Assembly: GCA_910579845.1 (NCBI GenBank) | Contig: CAJTWL010000004.1 | Coordinates: 1 to 64,000, forward strand | DNA from: an uncultured Muribaculaceae bacterium | GTDB lineage: Bacteria; Bacteroidota; Bacteroidia; Bacteroidales; Muribaculaceae | Reading direction: 5' to 3' | Length of the DNA: 64,000 bases | Part shown: in pieces, positions 1 to 8,986 of the stretch | Position numbering within the stretch: the first letter of the stretch is position 1 | How the letters are laid out: each line of letters begins with the position of its first letter | Program-made: the position numbers and the translations under genes | The notes under the pieces: generated by a model | What the model was told of the DNA's origin: nothing | The model's database searches: none | What the model saw: only the letters and a program-made list of their open reading frames with translations

Positions 1-12
1 CGCCGCCTTTTG

Positions 13-45
13 GAAGACCCGACAACAGTCGGGCCTTCTTTTTTT
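13..45 (+). terminator. Intrinsic terminator of an upstream gene outside the window
   Basis: Bases 13-22 pair with 29-38 (one internal A/C mismatch) around the loop CAACAG, and a T-run follows at 39-45. This is a classic intrinsic terminator. It must close a plus-strand gene that lies before the window. Confidence 0.85.
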
Positions 46-103
46 GTGCCCGTGCTTGAAGGAAATTTTAGAGCCGTTGTGCATGATTTGTTTTTAATTT
101 TAT

Positions 104-111
104 TATTTTTG
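104..111 (+). promoter_or_regulatory. Bacteroidetes -7 element for the secreted protein gene
   Basis: TATTTTTG at 104-111 matches the Bacteroidetes sigma-ABfr -7 consensus TAnnTTTG. A TTTG at 87-90 is closer (13 nt) than the usual 19-21 nt for a -33 box, so the upstream half is weak. The ATG follows at 150. Confidence 0.45.
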
Positions 112-149
112 TAGTTGAATTATTACTTTAATTTTTTAACATTTTATTT

Positions 150-1298
150 ATGAAAAAACTTTTACTTTCTTTAGTTATGCTGGCTTTCGGTGCCAACCTT
201 ATGTCGGCTACAGATTATGTGCTTTTCAGTAAAGACAACTATTCGACATTGGAGTGGACCGGTGATGCAAATGGCTGGAAAACCACTGTGAAAGTAAACA
301 ACAAGACTTTCACTATCGAGTCCAAGAAGAGCAAAAGTACAACCAATCTTGTAAAACCGACCGATTTGATCAAGGTTTATAAGAGCTCGGATCTTATTAT
401 CTCCTCTACAGATGTAACGATGAAGCAGGTTACTATTACCGGCACATCGGGTTATGCCGCTGAACAGTCAGTATCTTCACCTTGGACTATATCTGCCGAT
501 GGTCTTGTGACAACTTTGAAGAATGAGACAGGTGCAAATGATGTGACTTTTACTGCATCTGCCAGTCAATTCAGAGTCGCGAATCTTGTTGTGTCCGATG
601 AGATAGGAAGCACTCCTGTCATTACTTATACAAAAGTGTCTTCAATCGCTCAGTGCAAGGCTCTTGCTACAGATACTAAAGTGGAAGTTGCGTTCCCGAT
701 GACAGTAGCGTTTGTGAACAAATCAAATATCTTCGCAACTGATGCCGCCGGTGATTTTATACAGCTTTACGGTTCCAACAAGTATGAGAGCAACTCGATT
801 ATTCCTGCCGGATGGAAGGGCAATTACAAATTGTACAATGACTATACACCGGAAATCGAGCCTGAAGCTCTCCCCGAATCAACCGAGAAGGGTAATTTTA
901 CAGCCAAGGCTGTAGACGCTGACAAAATCACTGTTGATCTTGTTAATAATGTTATTTTGATCAAGAATGTAACTTTTGCCGCCGAGACTCCTTCTGCAAA
1001 AGAGAATTTTACAGGTACGGTAGGTTCTACATCCCTAAGCTTCCGTAACAATTATACGATACCGGGTGTTGCCGCAGGCGTATATGATGTGACGGTTGTT
1101 GTGACTATCTTTAACAAAGAACCCTCACTATACGTAATCAACTATGCCGCCGCAGGTGCCGGTGTAGAAGGTGTTGCTGTGGATGAGAATGTTCCGGTTG
1201 TATATTACAATATGCAGGGTGTGAAGGTAGAGAATCCCGATAGGGGGGGTATTTATATCCGTGTACAGGGCAATAAAGCTGTCAAAGTGGCACTCTGA
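150..1298 (+). CDS. Exported protein with C-terminal sorting-like tail, function unknown
   Basis: 382 aa. The N-terminus (MKKLLLSLVMLAFGANLMSA) is a clear Sec signal peptide, so the protein leaves the cytoplasm. The first ~150 residues look like a beta-rich repeat domain. Residues ~165-340 read like an OB-fold-type domain (starts near VSSIAQCKAL, ends near PSLYVINY), common in secreted Bacteroidales proteins. The last ~35 residues (YYNMQGVKVENP then GIYIRVQGNKAVKVAL) follow the short C-terminal pattern xYNxxG...GIYI...K found on many exported Bacteroidales proteins and reminiscent of type IX sorting tails. A run of seven G lies in this tail at 1243-1249. The gene appears monocistronic: promoter upstream, long hairpin downstream. 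No enzymatic motif was recognised. Confidence 0.75.
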   Translation: MKKLLLSLVMLAFGANLMSATDYVLFSKDNYSTLEWTGDANGWKTTVKVNNKTFTIESKKSKSTTNLVKPTDLIKVYKSSDLIISSTDVTMKQVTITGTSGYAAEQSVSSPWTISADGLVTTLKNETGANDVTFTASASQFRVANLVVSDEIGSTPVITYTKVSSIAQCKALATDTKVEVAFPMTVAFVNKSNIFATDAAGDFIQLYGSNKYESNSIIPAGWKGNYKLYNDYTPEIEPEALPESTEKGNFTAKAVDADKITVDLVNNVILIKNVTFAAETPSAKENFTGTVGSTSLSFRNNYTIPGVAAGVYDVTVVVTIFNKEPSLYVINYAAAGAGVEGVAVDENVPVVYYNMQGVKVENPDRGGIYIRVQGNKAVKVAL

Positions 1299-1337
1299 TA
1301 ATTAGAAAGTCTATAACGAAGAGATAGATATATAAAG

Positions 1338-1394
1338 ATTAACCTCATATCGAAGAAAATGAGCTAAGCGCGTTTTCATCGATATGAGGTTAAT
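1338..1394 (+). other. Long hairpin between genes
   Basis: Bases 1338-1353 and 1379-1394 form a perfect 16-bp inverted repeat, and GAAAA/TTTTC inside the loop can extend the stem. There is no T-run on either side, so it is not a standard intrinsic terminator. It may protect the 3' end of the upstream mRNA or act as a weak terminator before the ansA promoter. Confidence 0.6.
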
Positions 1395-1400
1395 TGTAAT

Positions 1401-1432
1401 ATTGTAAAATATAAATATAATTGCTATATTTG
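1401..1432 (+). promoter_or_regulatory. Promoter of ansA
   Basis: ATTG at 1401-1404 (-33-like) and TATATTTG at 1425-1432 (exact -7 TAnnTTTG) are separated by 20 nt, the expected Bacteroidetes spacing. Transcription would start near 1439, giving a leader of about 100 nt before the ATG at 1539. Confidence 0.65.
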
Positions 1433-1538
1433 CGAAATGATAGAGAAGGCAACTGAAACGTATTGACAAACATGTTCTGAAGCAATTGTAAATGCACTAT
1501 TTATCATCTTTTGTAGTCGGATCTCTTATTTAATTACT

Positions 1539-2597
1539 ATGAGCGGAACCTCGGACAACAATGGCGCCAGGCGCCCCCGCATCCTGATAGTGTACACAGG
1601 AGGAACAATCGGAATGATTGAAAACCCTGCGAATGGTACGCTTGAGCCTTTTGATTTTGATCATCTCATCGATAATGTGCCTAAGATTAAGATGTTGGAT
1701 TTTGAGATTGAGAATTATCAGTTTAAAATCCCCATCGATTCGTCTGCAATGACTCCTCTTGACTGGAAAAAGATTGTGAAGGTAATCGAGGATAATTACG
1801 ACAAATATGACGGATTTGTAGTGCTTCACGGTACGGATACAATGGCCTATACGGCTTCTGCCATGAGTTTTATGCTGCAAAATCTTAGAAAACCCGTTAT
1901 CATTACAGGCAGTCAGCTTCCTATCGGTGAGGTCAGAACCGATGGAGAGGAGAATCTCATAACGGCATTGCAGGTGGCCGCTTCCCGGGATAGGAACGGA
2001 GATCCGATGATACAGGAGGTGGCGATACTTTTTGAGGATTATCTTTGGCGTGGAAACCGCTCTACAAAACACAGTTCTGATAATTTCAATGCTTTCAAGA
2101 GTTCGAATTATCCGAAACTGGCAAAGATAGGATTGGGAATATCTTTTGACAAAGATGCACTTCTGCGTCATAACGATAATAAACCGCTTGAGACATTCTA
2201 TGATCTGGACACGAATGTGTTCTATATGGATCTTTTCCCCGGCATAGACAAGGATCTGGTGAAATATATGCTTGCAATGCCGCATCTGAAGGGCGTAGTG
2301 ATGAAAACCTTCGGAATGGGTAACGGACCGACAGACAAATGGTTTCTTAATGAGATAAAGCAGGCGGTGCAGCGTGGCATTGTGATTGTAAATGTTTCAC
2401 AGTGTATGAACGGCTCTGTGAATCCTATGCGCTACAAGGCAGGAACAGGTCTTACGGCGGCGGGAGTCATCTCCGGGCATGATCTGACTTCCGAGGCGGC
2501 AATTACCAAACTGATGTATCTCTTTGGCAAGGGTCTTGCTCCCGAAGAGGTGAAAGAGCAGATGGAGGTGCCTCTCGCAGGAGAGATGGAGGGTTGA
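1539..2597 (+). CDS. ansA: Type I (cytoplasmic) L-asparaginase
   Basis: 352 aa, normal for type I asparaginases. It hydrolyses L-asparagine to aspartate and ammonia. The first catalytic threonine lies in VYTGGTIGM (about residue 20) and the second in the HGTDTMAYTASAM block near residue 100. Both are family signatures, as is the TGSQLPIGEVRTDG segment. There is no signal peptide, which fits the cytosolic type I enzyme rather than the periplasmic type II. The gene starts a co-directional run of housekeeping genes (DUF3822, rsmD, ribBA) and has its own promoter. Confidence 0.92.
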   Translation: MSGTSDNNGARRPRILIVYTGGTIGMIENPANGTLEPFDFDHLIDNVPKIKMLDFEIENYQFKIPIDSSAMTPLDWKKIVKVIEDNYDKYDGFVVLHGTDTMAYTASAMSFMLQNLRKPVIITGSQLPIGEVRTDGEENLITALQVAASRDRNGDPMIQEVAILFEDYLWRGNRSTKHSSDNFNAFKSSNYPKLAKIGLGISFDKDALLRHNDNKPLETFYDLDTNVFYMDLFPGIDKDLVKYMLAMPHLKGVVMKTFGMGNGPTDKWFLNEIKQAVQRGIVIVNVSQCMNGSVNPMRYKAGTGLTAAGVISGHDLTSEAAITKLMYLFGKGLAPEEVKEQMEVPLAGEMEG

Positions 2598-2632
2598 GAT
2601 CAGTCCGGCAAGAAGATATTAATGGAATAAAG

Positions 2633-3454
2633 ATGAGTGAACAGATAAGAACATATACAAGTGTCAGAATTGACGATACGGTTGAATGGCGTCTTGTCAT
2701 ATTCGTATCAGAGAGGGGAATGTCCGCTTATCTTAAGAATCTTGAGAACCCCCTTGAGAATATAGTTACACTTTTTGAAGAGAGCTGGGATCAGGATGAG
2801 TCAATGCTTCTTCACCGCATCGAGGAGTGTGTCTATAATCATCCGCAGCTGCTCGATGATTTTGCTACGGAGATAATAATCTGCAGTCCGCGTGCTTTGT
2901 GGTTCCCTGAAAAGGAAAGCCGTGATCCCGAAAGGCTGCTTCAACTTTATGGTGAAGTGTATCCGGTAGACGGAACAGATTTGTTTGAAGATGAACGAGA
3001 AGGTATGACATGCGCTTATTCCCTTGTTGCAGGTCTACCATCTTTTTTGCGCAGAACGTTGTCAGGTGCGAAAGTGTCGTGCCACCAGGGTGTGCTGGTG
3101 TCTAAATTCATTAAACAAAACAATGAAAGCCCGGTCCTATATATAGATATACGTGTTGATGATGCCGATTATATTCTGATTGATAACGGGAAACTGTTGC
3201 TTGCATCTACGCATCAGTGGCATAACATGATGGATATAGGGTATATGGCAATGAACATATTCGACGTATACGGATTGAATCCGAAAATGGCTCAGGTGTC
3301 ATTGTCAGGAGAGACTTCAGACAAGCAGGAACTTGTGAAGATAATGCGCGAACAGATCTCGTATGTGATGTTCACGCTTGTTCCGACAGCCGTCTCTAAA
3401 GTAAAGATGCCTCTAAGCGCGGCGATATCGCTGAGCAGACAGCCGAATAACTGA
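2633..3454 (+). CDS. DUF3822 family protein
   Basis: 273 aa from the ATG at 2633. A longer reading from a TTG overlapping the ansA stop adds 13 residues of poor quality, so the ATG is preferred. The protein matches the Bacteroidetes DUF3822 family, which has a divergent ASKHA/actin-like fold and is almost always encoded directly upstream of rsmD, as here. There are no signal peptide or membrane segments. Function is unknown. The fixed pairing with an rRNA methyltransferase suggests a link to ribosome maturation, but that is inference. Confidence 0.85.
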   Translation: MSEQIRTYTSVRIDDTVEWRLVIFVSERGMSAYLKNLENPLENIVTLFEESWDQDESMLLHRIEECVYNHPQLLDDFATEIIICSPRALWFPEKESRDPERLLQLYGEVYPVDGTDLFEDEREGMTCAYSLVAGLPSFLRRTLSGAKVSCHQGVLVSKFIKQNNESPVLYIDIRVDDADYILIDNGKLLLASTHQWHNMMDIGYMAMNIFDVYGLNPKMAQVSLSGETSDKQELVKIMREQISYVMFTLVPTAVSKVKMPLSAAISLSRQPNN

Positions 3455-3465
3455 AGGAGGGTAGA

Positions 3466-4014
3466 ATGAGAATAATAAGGGGAAAATACGGTAAACGCAG
3501 GTTTGATGTGCCGAAGAATATAACAGCACGACCTACTACCGATTTCGCACGCGAGAATATCTTTAATGTCATAGAGAATATAACTGATCTTGAAGGTGAA
3601 CGCGCGCTTGATCTTTTTGCCGGTACCGGAGCAATAAGCTGGGAGTTCGTTTCGAGGGGATGTTCGGAGGTTGTGGCTGTGGAACAGTCAAGGATTCAGG
3701 CGGCATTCATATCTTCGGTGAAGGAGAAGCTCGGAGACTCCGTCCTTAAGCTGATAAAGGGGGATGTGTTCAGATATATAGAGAGAGGCACGGATAAATT
3801 CGATATTATCTTTGCCGATCCTCCATATGACCATCCTCGGTTTGCCGAGATACCCGCACTTATTCTGGGTTCGGGACTGCTGAAGGAGAACACGATAGTG
3901 ATTGTGGAACATAACAGGAATCATGATTTCAGTTCATTGCCCGGATTTACGAGACACCTTGTCTACGGGAGTGTGAATTTCAGTATATTCAAAAGCTGTT
4001 TAAATCAATTTTAA
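3466..4014 (+). CDS. rsmD: 16S rRNA (guanine(966)-N2)-methyltransferase RsmD
   Basis: 182 aa, usual length. It transfers a methyl group from AdoMet to N2 of G966 of 16S rRNA during 30S assembly. The AdoMet-binding loop is ALDLFAGTGAISWEF (from about residue 46), and the N2-guanine catalytic motif DPPY is at residues 118-121. An unusually good Shine-Dalgarno (GAAGGAGGG, 3453-3461) sits just before the ATG and overlaps the DUF3822 stop, implying tight coupling. A short inverted repeat (3993-4000 with 4013-4020) spans the stop codon. Confidence 0.92.
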   Translation: MRIIRGKYGKRRFDVPKNITARPTTDFARENIFNVIENITDLEGERALDLFAGTGAISWEFVSRGCSEVVAVEQSRIQAAFISSVKEKLGDSVLKLIKGDVFRYIERGTDKFDIIFADPPYDHPRFAEIPALILGSGLLKENTIVIVEHNRNHDFSSLPGFTRHLVYGSVNFSIFKSCLNQF

Positions 4015-4046
4015 CAGCTTCTTAGAAAAAACTTTTAAGATTACGA

Positions 4047-5258
4047 ATGGATAATATAAAATTAGATTCGATTGAGGAGGCATTGGAGGATTTCAAAGCC
4101 GGCAAGTTTGTGATGGTCGTGGATGATGAGGACCGTGAGAATGAGGGAGATCTCATAATAGCCGCCGAGAAGATAACGCCGGAGGATGTGAACTTCATGC
4201 TGAAAAATGCCCGAGGTGTGCTTTGTGTGCCGCTGACACAGAAAAGATGTGAAGAGCTGCTGCTTGACAGGCAGGTCACAGACAACACATCAATGCTTGG
4301 TACGCCTTTTACCATTACTGTAGACAAACTCGAGGGTTGCACTACCGGAGTTTCGATCGAGGACAGGTGTGCGACAATACGCGCACTTGCAGATCCGTCA
4401 TCTGTTCCGGAGACTTTTGGCAGACCCGGTCATATAAATCCATTGTATGCACAGGACAGAGGTGTACTCCAGCGTTCCGGTCATACGGAGGCCGCCGTGG
4501 ATCTTGCAAGATTGTCAGGATTGCAGCCTGTCGCCGCTTTAATGGAGATTATGAGCGATGACGGCACTATGGCACGTCTTCTGGAATTGCGCAAACTTGC
4601 CGATGAGTGGGGGATGAGACTCATAAGTATAAAGGATCTTATCGCATATCGCCTGAAACATGATTCGCTTGTAGAGGAGGGTGAAGAGGTCAATATGCCT
4701 ACCGAATATGGCGATTTCCGTCTTATCCCTTTTCGTCAGAAAGATAACAATCTTGAACATGTGGCTCTTATAAAAGGGGATGTGTCGGATGGAAAGCCGG
4801 TGCTGGTGCGTGTGCATTCTTCATGTATGACAGGCGATATCTTCGGTTCAAAACGGTGTGAATGCGGAGAGCAGCTCCATCTCGCCATGCAGATGATCGA
4901 GAAGGAGGGTCGTGGAGCCATAATCTATCTGAACCAGGAGGGACGGGGAATAGGTCTGATGGATAAGATACGTGCCTATAAACTTCAGGAAAACGGACTC
5001 GACACTGTTGACGCAAATCTTCATCTCGGTCATAAGGCTGACGAAAGAGACTATGGTGTAGGTGCCAATATACTTCATACACTTGGTATCAAGAAAATGC
5101 GCCTTATTACAAACAATCCTATGAAGAGGATAGGACTTGAAGGTTACGGACTTGAGATTACAGAGAATGTGCCTATAGAGATCCAGCCGAATCAGTATAA
5201 CGAGAGGTATATGCACACCAAGAAGGTGAGAATGGGGCATATACTCAGCAAACTATAA
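4047..5258 (+). CDS. ribBA: Bifunctional DHBP synthase / GTP cyclohydrolase II
   Basis: 403 aa. It catalyses two entry steps of riboflavin synthesis: ribulose 5-phosphate to 3,4-dihydroxy-2-butanone 4-phosphate, and GTP to the diaminopyrimidine precursor. The RibB half (residues ~5-205) shows DDEDRENEGDL and RSGHTEAAVDLARL. The RibA half (~210-400) shows the zinc-site cysteines in SSCMTGDIFGSKRCECGEQ and the GTP/Mg region NQEGRGIGL. The gap to rsmD is 32 nt, and no FMN riboswitch fits there, so it is probably read from the ansA-rsmD transcript. Confidence 0.95.
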   Translation: MDNIKLDSIEEALEDFKAGKFVMVVDDEDRENEGDLIIAAEKITPEDVNFMLKNARGVLCVPLTQKRCEELLLDRQVTDNTSMLGTPFTITVDKLEGCTTGVSIEDRCATIRALADPSSVPETFGRPGHINPLYAQDRGVLQRSGHTEAAVDLARLSGLQPVAALMEIMSDDGTMARLLELRKLADEWGMRLISIKDLIAYRLKHDSLVEEGEEVNMPTEYGDFRLIPFRQKDNNLEHVALIKGDVSDGKPVLVRVHSSCMTGDIFGSKRCECGEQLHLAMQMIEKEGRGAIIYLNQEGRGIGLMDKIRAYKLQENGLDTVDANLHLGHKADERDYGVGANILHTLGIKKMRLITNNPMKRIGLEGYGLEITENVPIEIQPNQYNERYMHTKKVRMGHILSKL

Positions 5259-5314
5259 TCCAATCTTTAAGGTTTAAGGTCGGAATCCGTATAACTCTGT
5301 TTAAACTGAATATT

Positions 5315-8089
5315 ATGAAACATATTTTGCTTTGCATTGCATTGGGCGTGGGCTGTTTTTATTCTTCCGCAACAGGAAACAGCGAGAAAAAGATGCTTGA
5401 CCACACCTGCTTTGATTCCTGGAGAGGAGTCAAAACCGATGCTATTACCCCTGACGGAAACTGGGGAGCGTATGAGGTCAATCCACAGGAGGGTGACGGC
5501 ATACTTTATTTTTACAATACGAAAACAGGAAAGAAGATAGAGATCGCACGAGGATATCGTCCTGCTTTTACTGCTGACGGCAATTGGGCAGTGGCTTCCA
5601 TCAAGGCATTATATGCGGATACAAGAAAGGGTAAGATCAAAAAGAAAAAGGATCTGGAGCTGCCTCAGGATTCATTGGCTATTATAGAACTGAAGAGCAT
5701 GAAGGTCGAGAAGATTGCAAATATTCCCGATTTCAAAATCGGCAGACATGGTGGAGATTGGGTGGCATACTCGACATGTGACACTCTTTATTCGTCAAAG
5801 AAAAGTCTGAAGGATAAAGATTTCGCATTGCCGGTGGTGGTCATGAATCTGAATACCGGAGTCAGGAAGATTGTGAAAAATGTTTCTTCCTATGAGTTTA
5901 ACAGACCCGGCAACCGTCTTGCCCTGAAACTGAAGAGCTATAAGAAGGATTCTTTGTCATATGATGGAATCGGTATTATGAACCTGCCGGATACTGTTTT
6001 GCACATTTTCGACAAAGATAGAAAGTTCTACGGTGCATTCAAGTTTGATCACGCAGGTGATCAATTTGCCGTTACCGCTTCTGACGACAGTGTCAAAACC
6101 GGTACACGCAAGGCTTTTCTGTTATGGAGCAGACTCGGCTCCGGAGATACAAAGGGTGTAAGGATTGATAGCAGATATGTGTCAGTCAAAGGTGACACAC
6201 TGCTTCCCAACCAGTATACCAAACCTGTATTTTCACGAAACGGTAAAAGGCTGATCAGCGGTGTGGCTCCTGTAATCGCTCCGGATGATACGACAATTGT
6301 AGATTTTGAACAACCCGCTCTCGACATATGGCGGTGGGATGCTCCATTCACATCACCCGAAGAGTTGAAAAAGGCAACCGAATTAAAGGAGAATAATTTT
6401 CCTGTGGCAATCGAATTGTCGGACATGCATCAGACATTGCTTGACGAAGCACCTCTTGCCAAAGTGAGGGGAGGAGATCTATGGGATGCCGACTGGGCTC
6501 TGATCGTGGATCCGACAGAGAATATGGTTGAGAATCAGTGGAACTATTTTGCGCCTGCAGATATATCGATAGTTAATGTGCGCAACGGTGAACGCAGAAA
6601 GCTTGGCAAAGTGCCTGCGGGTGAGGCAGGTCTGTCACCTAAAGGGAAATATGTCTACTGGTATGCCGACAAGAATTTCTATACGTACAACATAGTAACC
6701 GGCGACACTGTGAATGTGACAAAGAACATGCCGATACAGGTGTGGAATATAGACGATGATCATCCGATGCCCGCTGAACCATGGGCAAACCCCTTATGGG
6801 ATGCAGATGACGCGGCGATGCTTGTTTATGACAAGTATGATTTGTGGAGTCTCGATCCAGACGGCAAGAAAGCACCGGTGTGTCTGACCAATGGATACGG
6901 ACGCAAGAATAATCTGTGTTTCCGGCATAAGATTACAGATGAAGAATGGAGAGGAGCCGTGAATGGAGAAGATATGCTTTTCTCTGTATTCGACTATACA
7001 GACAAGTATAACGGACTTGCAACATATAAATATGGCAAACCTGCAAATCCATCCGTAACTGTGCTTAATGGTTTTGCATACACACAAGTAAAGAAGGCTG
7101 AGAAAAAAGATGTTTATTTGTGGCAACGTGCGAATTTCTCATGTTCGCCGGATGTGTGGGCATGTACAGGCAATGACTTCATGAAGGCAAAACAGTTGTC
7201 GGACGCTAATCCGCAGATGAAAGAGTACAGATGGGGAACGGCAAAACTTGTGAAGTGGAGAGCTTATGACGGAAAAGAATCGGAAGGAGTATTGTATGTT
7301 CCGGATGATATTGATCCGGACAAGAAATATCCGATGCTGTGTGTGTTCTATGAGACTGGTAGCGAAGATCTGTATCGTCATTACACCATGGAACCGTCGT
7401 GGAGCTGGGTAAATTATCCGTTTTATGTAAGCCGCGGCTATGTTGTTTTTGTACCGGATATCCATTATACAGCCGGTTTGCCGGGTGAGAGCTGTTATAA
7501 TTATGTCTGCTCAGGCGCGGAGGAGATGTGCCGGCGTTATCCATGGATAGACAAGGAAAGGATAGGGATTGACGGACAGAGCTGGGGCGGTTACCAGACT
7601 GCATATCTCGTAACGCGCACCAATATGTTTGCCTGCGCGGGCAGCGGCGCACCTGTGTCGAACATGACATCCGCGTTCGGCGGTATCCGTTGGGAGTCCG
7701 GAAATTCACGACAGGCACAGTATGAGATGGGGCAGAGCAGAATCGGCAGAAACCTGTGGGAGGCTCCTGAACTTTACATAGCCAACTCTCCGGTTTTCCA
7801 CGCCAATCGTGTAGAGACTCCGTTGCTGATCATGCATAACGACAATGACGGAGCTGTGCCTTGGTATCAGGGAATAGAGATGTTTATGGCTTTGCGGCGT
7901 CTGCAAAAGCCGGTATGGATGTTGCAGTACAACGGGGAGGCGCACAATATCCGGGCACGTAAAAACAGAAAGGATATTACAGTAAGATTGCAGCAATTTT
8001 TCGATCACTATCTTAAAGGTGATCCGATGCCTAAATGGATGAAAGATGGCATTCCGGTGGTGCGGAAAGGTCAGGAATTAGGATATTAA
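5315..8089 (+). CDS. Exported S9 family serine peptidase (prolyl oligopeptidase-like)
   Basis: 924 aa. The Sec signal peptide (MKHILLCIALGVGCFYSSATG) predicts a periplasmic or outer-membrane-associated enzyme. The long N-terminal part (~30-650) is a beta-propeller-like region. The C-terminal alpha/beta-hydrolase domain carries the nucleophile in GQSWGGY (Ser756), the acid in HNDNDGAVPW (Asp845) and the base in NGEAHNI (His877). All three catalytic residues are present, so the enzyme should be active, probably on short or proline-containing peptides. It is followed closely by a degenerate DUF1460 gene and ispE on the same strand. Confidence 0.9.
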   Translation: MKHILLCIALGVGCFYSSATGNSEKKMLDHTCFDSWRGVKTDAITPDGNWGAYEVNPQEGDGILYFYNTKTGKKIEIARGYRPAFTADGNWAVASIKALYADTRKGKIKKKKDLELPQDSLAIIELKSMKVEKIANIPDFKIGRHGGDWVAYSTCDTLYSSKKSLKDKDFALPVVVMNLNTGVRKIVKNVSSYEFNRPGNRLALKLKSYKKDSLSYDGIGIMNLPDTVLHIFDKDRKFYGAFKFDHAGDQFAVTASDDSVKTGTRKAFLLWSRLGSGDTKGVRIDSRYVSVKGDTLLPNQYTKPVFSRNGKRLISGVAPVIAPDDTTIVDFEQPALDIWRWDAPFTSPEELKKATELKENNFPVAIELSDMHQTLLDEAPLAKVRGGDLWDADWALIVDPTENMVENQWNYFAPADISIVNVRNGERRKLGKVPAGEAGLSPKGKYVYWYADKNFYTYNIVTGDTVNVTKNMPIQVWNIDDDHPMPAEPWANPLWDADDAAMLVYDKYDLWSLDPDGKKAPVCLTNGYGRKNNLCFRHKITDEEWRGAVNGEDMLFSVFDYTDKYNGLATYKYGKPANPSVTVLNGFAYTQVKKAEKKDVYLWQRANFSCSPDVWACTGNDFMKAKQLSDANPQMKEYRWGTAKLVKWRAYDGKESEGVLYVPDDIDPDKKYPMLCVFYETGSEDLYRHYTMEPSWSWVNYPFYVSRGYVVFVPDIHYTAGLPGESCYNYVCSGAEEMCRRYPWIDKERIGIDGQSWGGYQTAYLVTRTNMFACAGSGAPVSNMTSAFGGIRWESGNSRQAQYEMGQSRIGRNLWEAPELYIANSPVFHANRVETPLLIMHNDNDGAVPWYQGIEMFMALRRLQKPVWMLQYNGEAHNIRARKNRKDITVRLQQFFDHYLKGDPMPKWMKDGIPVVRKGQELGY

Positions 8090-8101
8090 ACAGCTTCCAA
8101 G

Positions 8102-8968
8102 ATGAATCTATCAGGATTTTTTAAAATATTGACCGCAAGTATATGTCTATTGGCTGTCTCCAATGTCGGGACGGCTGAAGCCCAGACGTTTCATTGCGTT
8201 GCCGACACGACAAAAGCGATGGATCTGATACGTAAATATCATCAGCCCGGAAATGATCCGTCGCCTCTGTGTGGAGACATAGCGGCGGAACTTGTCGGTG
8301 CGCCATATGTGCCTGTCACACTTGAGGACAGTGTCGGTGATGCACCCATAAGGCTGGACGGATTTGACGAGATGTCGTTTTTAAACACAGTGGCGGCATT
8401 GGCAAAGCTTGCTACCTCTCCGGGGCATGCCCGACCAAAGGATTTAGGTATGATAATTGACAACCTGACATTCAGAAAGGGAGAGAAATCAGGTTTTCAT
8501 ATGAGGATGAACTATGCCGCCGACTGGATTCTCGATAATAAATCAAGAGGTAATGTCAAGGAGCTCACAGAGGATTATTCCGAACATTTCAAAACCAAAT
8601 CGCTGGACTATCTTACCCGTAACAGGGAGAAGTATGCCGCACTGAAGGATTCCACCACATATGAGAAATTAAGAATGATAGAGTTAGGTTACCGTACATT
8701 CAAGATTCCGCATATGCGTAGGGAGAGTACCGAATGGAAAGAGGTGAAATCAATGCTCAGGGATGGTGATATCATAGTGCTGCTTACTAATGAACAGGAC
8801 AAGGATATATTCAATATAGGCTTCATAAAGAAGCGTGAGGATGGATATCATTTTATTCATGCTTCCGAGAAGAACGGAAAAGTAATGGAGGAATCCGAGC
8901 CACTCGGCAAGTATATAAAACGCAATTCCAAATATATTTATGGGTGGAGATGGATCCGACTGAAATGA
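8102..8968 (+). CDS. DUF1460-like exported protein lacking catalytic Cys and His
   Basis: 288 aa with an N-terminal signal peptide (ends near VGTAEAQ). The segments LDGFDEMSFLNTVAALAKL (~85-103) and MRMNYAADWILDN align by eye with the DUF1460 family (PF07313, NlpC/P60-like amidase fold). In active members the first block reads GFDCxTFVETV, with a Cys nucleophile, and a later block reads LDxxHxG. Here the Cys position is Glu90 and the His position is Asn238 (DIFNIGF). The fold probably persists without hydrolase activity. The gene sits 12 nt after the S9 peptidase and 18 nt before ispE. Possible roles are cell-wall fragment binding or regulation. Family assignment is moderately sure; loss of activity is inference. 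Confidence 0.7.
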   Translation: MNLSGFFKILTASICLLAVSNVGTAEAQTFHCVADTTKAMDLIRKYHQPGNDPSPLCGDIAAELVGAPYVPVTLEDSVGDAPIRLDGFDEMSFLNTVAALAKLATSPGHARPKDLGMIIDNLTFRKGEKSGFHMRMNYAADWILDNKSRGNVKELTEDYSEHFKTKSLDYLTRNREKYAALKDSTTYEKLRMIELGYRTFKIPHMRRESTEWKEVKSMLRDGDIIVLLTNEQDKDIFNIGFIKKREDGYHFIHASEKNGKVMEESEPLGKYIKRNSKYIYGWRWIRLK

Positions 8969-8986
8969 TGGAGATATGACAGAAAG

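Noticed and set aside
1530..2285. Long antisense frame across ansA
   Set aside because: It lies fully opposite a well-conserved asparaginase, and its Ile/His/Arg-rich translation has no recognisable domain.
4015..4046. FMN riboswitch before ribBA
   Set aside because: The gap is only 32 nt and lacks the conserved RFN helices.
7206..7718. 170-codon antisense frame across the S9 peptidase catalytic domain
   Set aside because: It shadows the catalytic domain; no start context, promoter or domain supports it.
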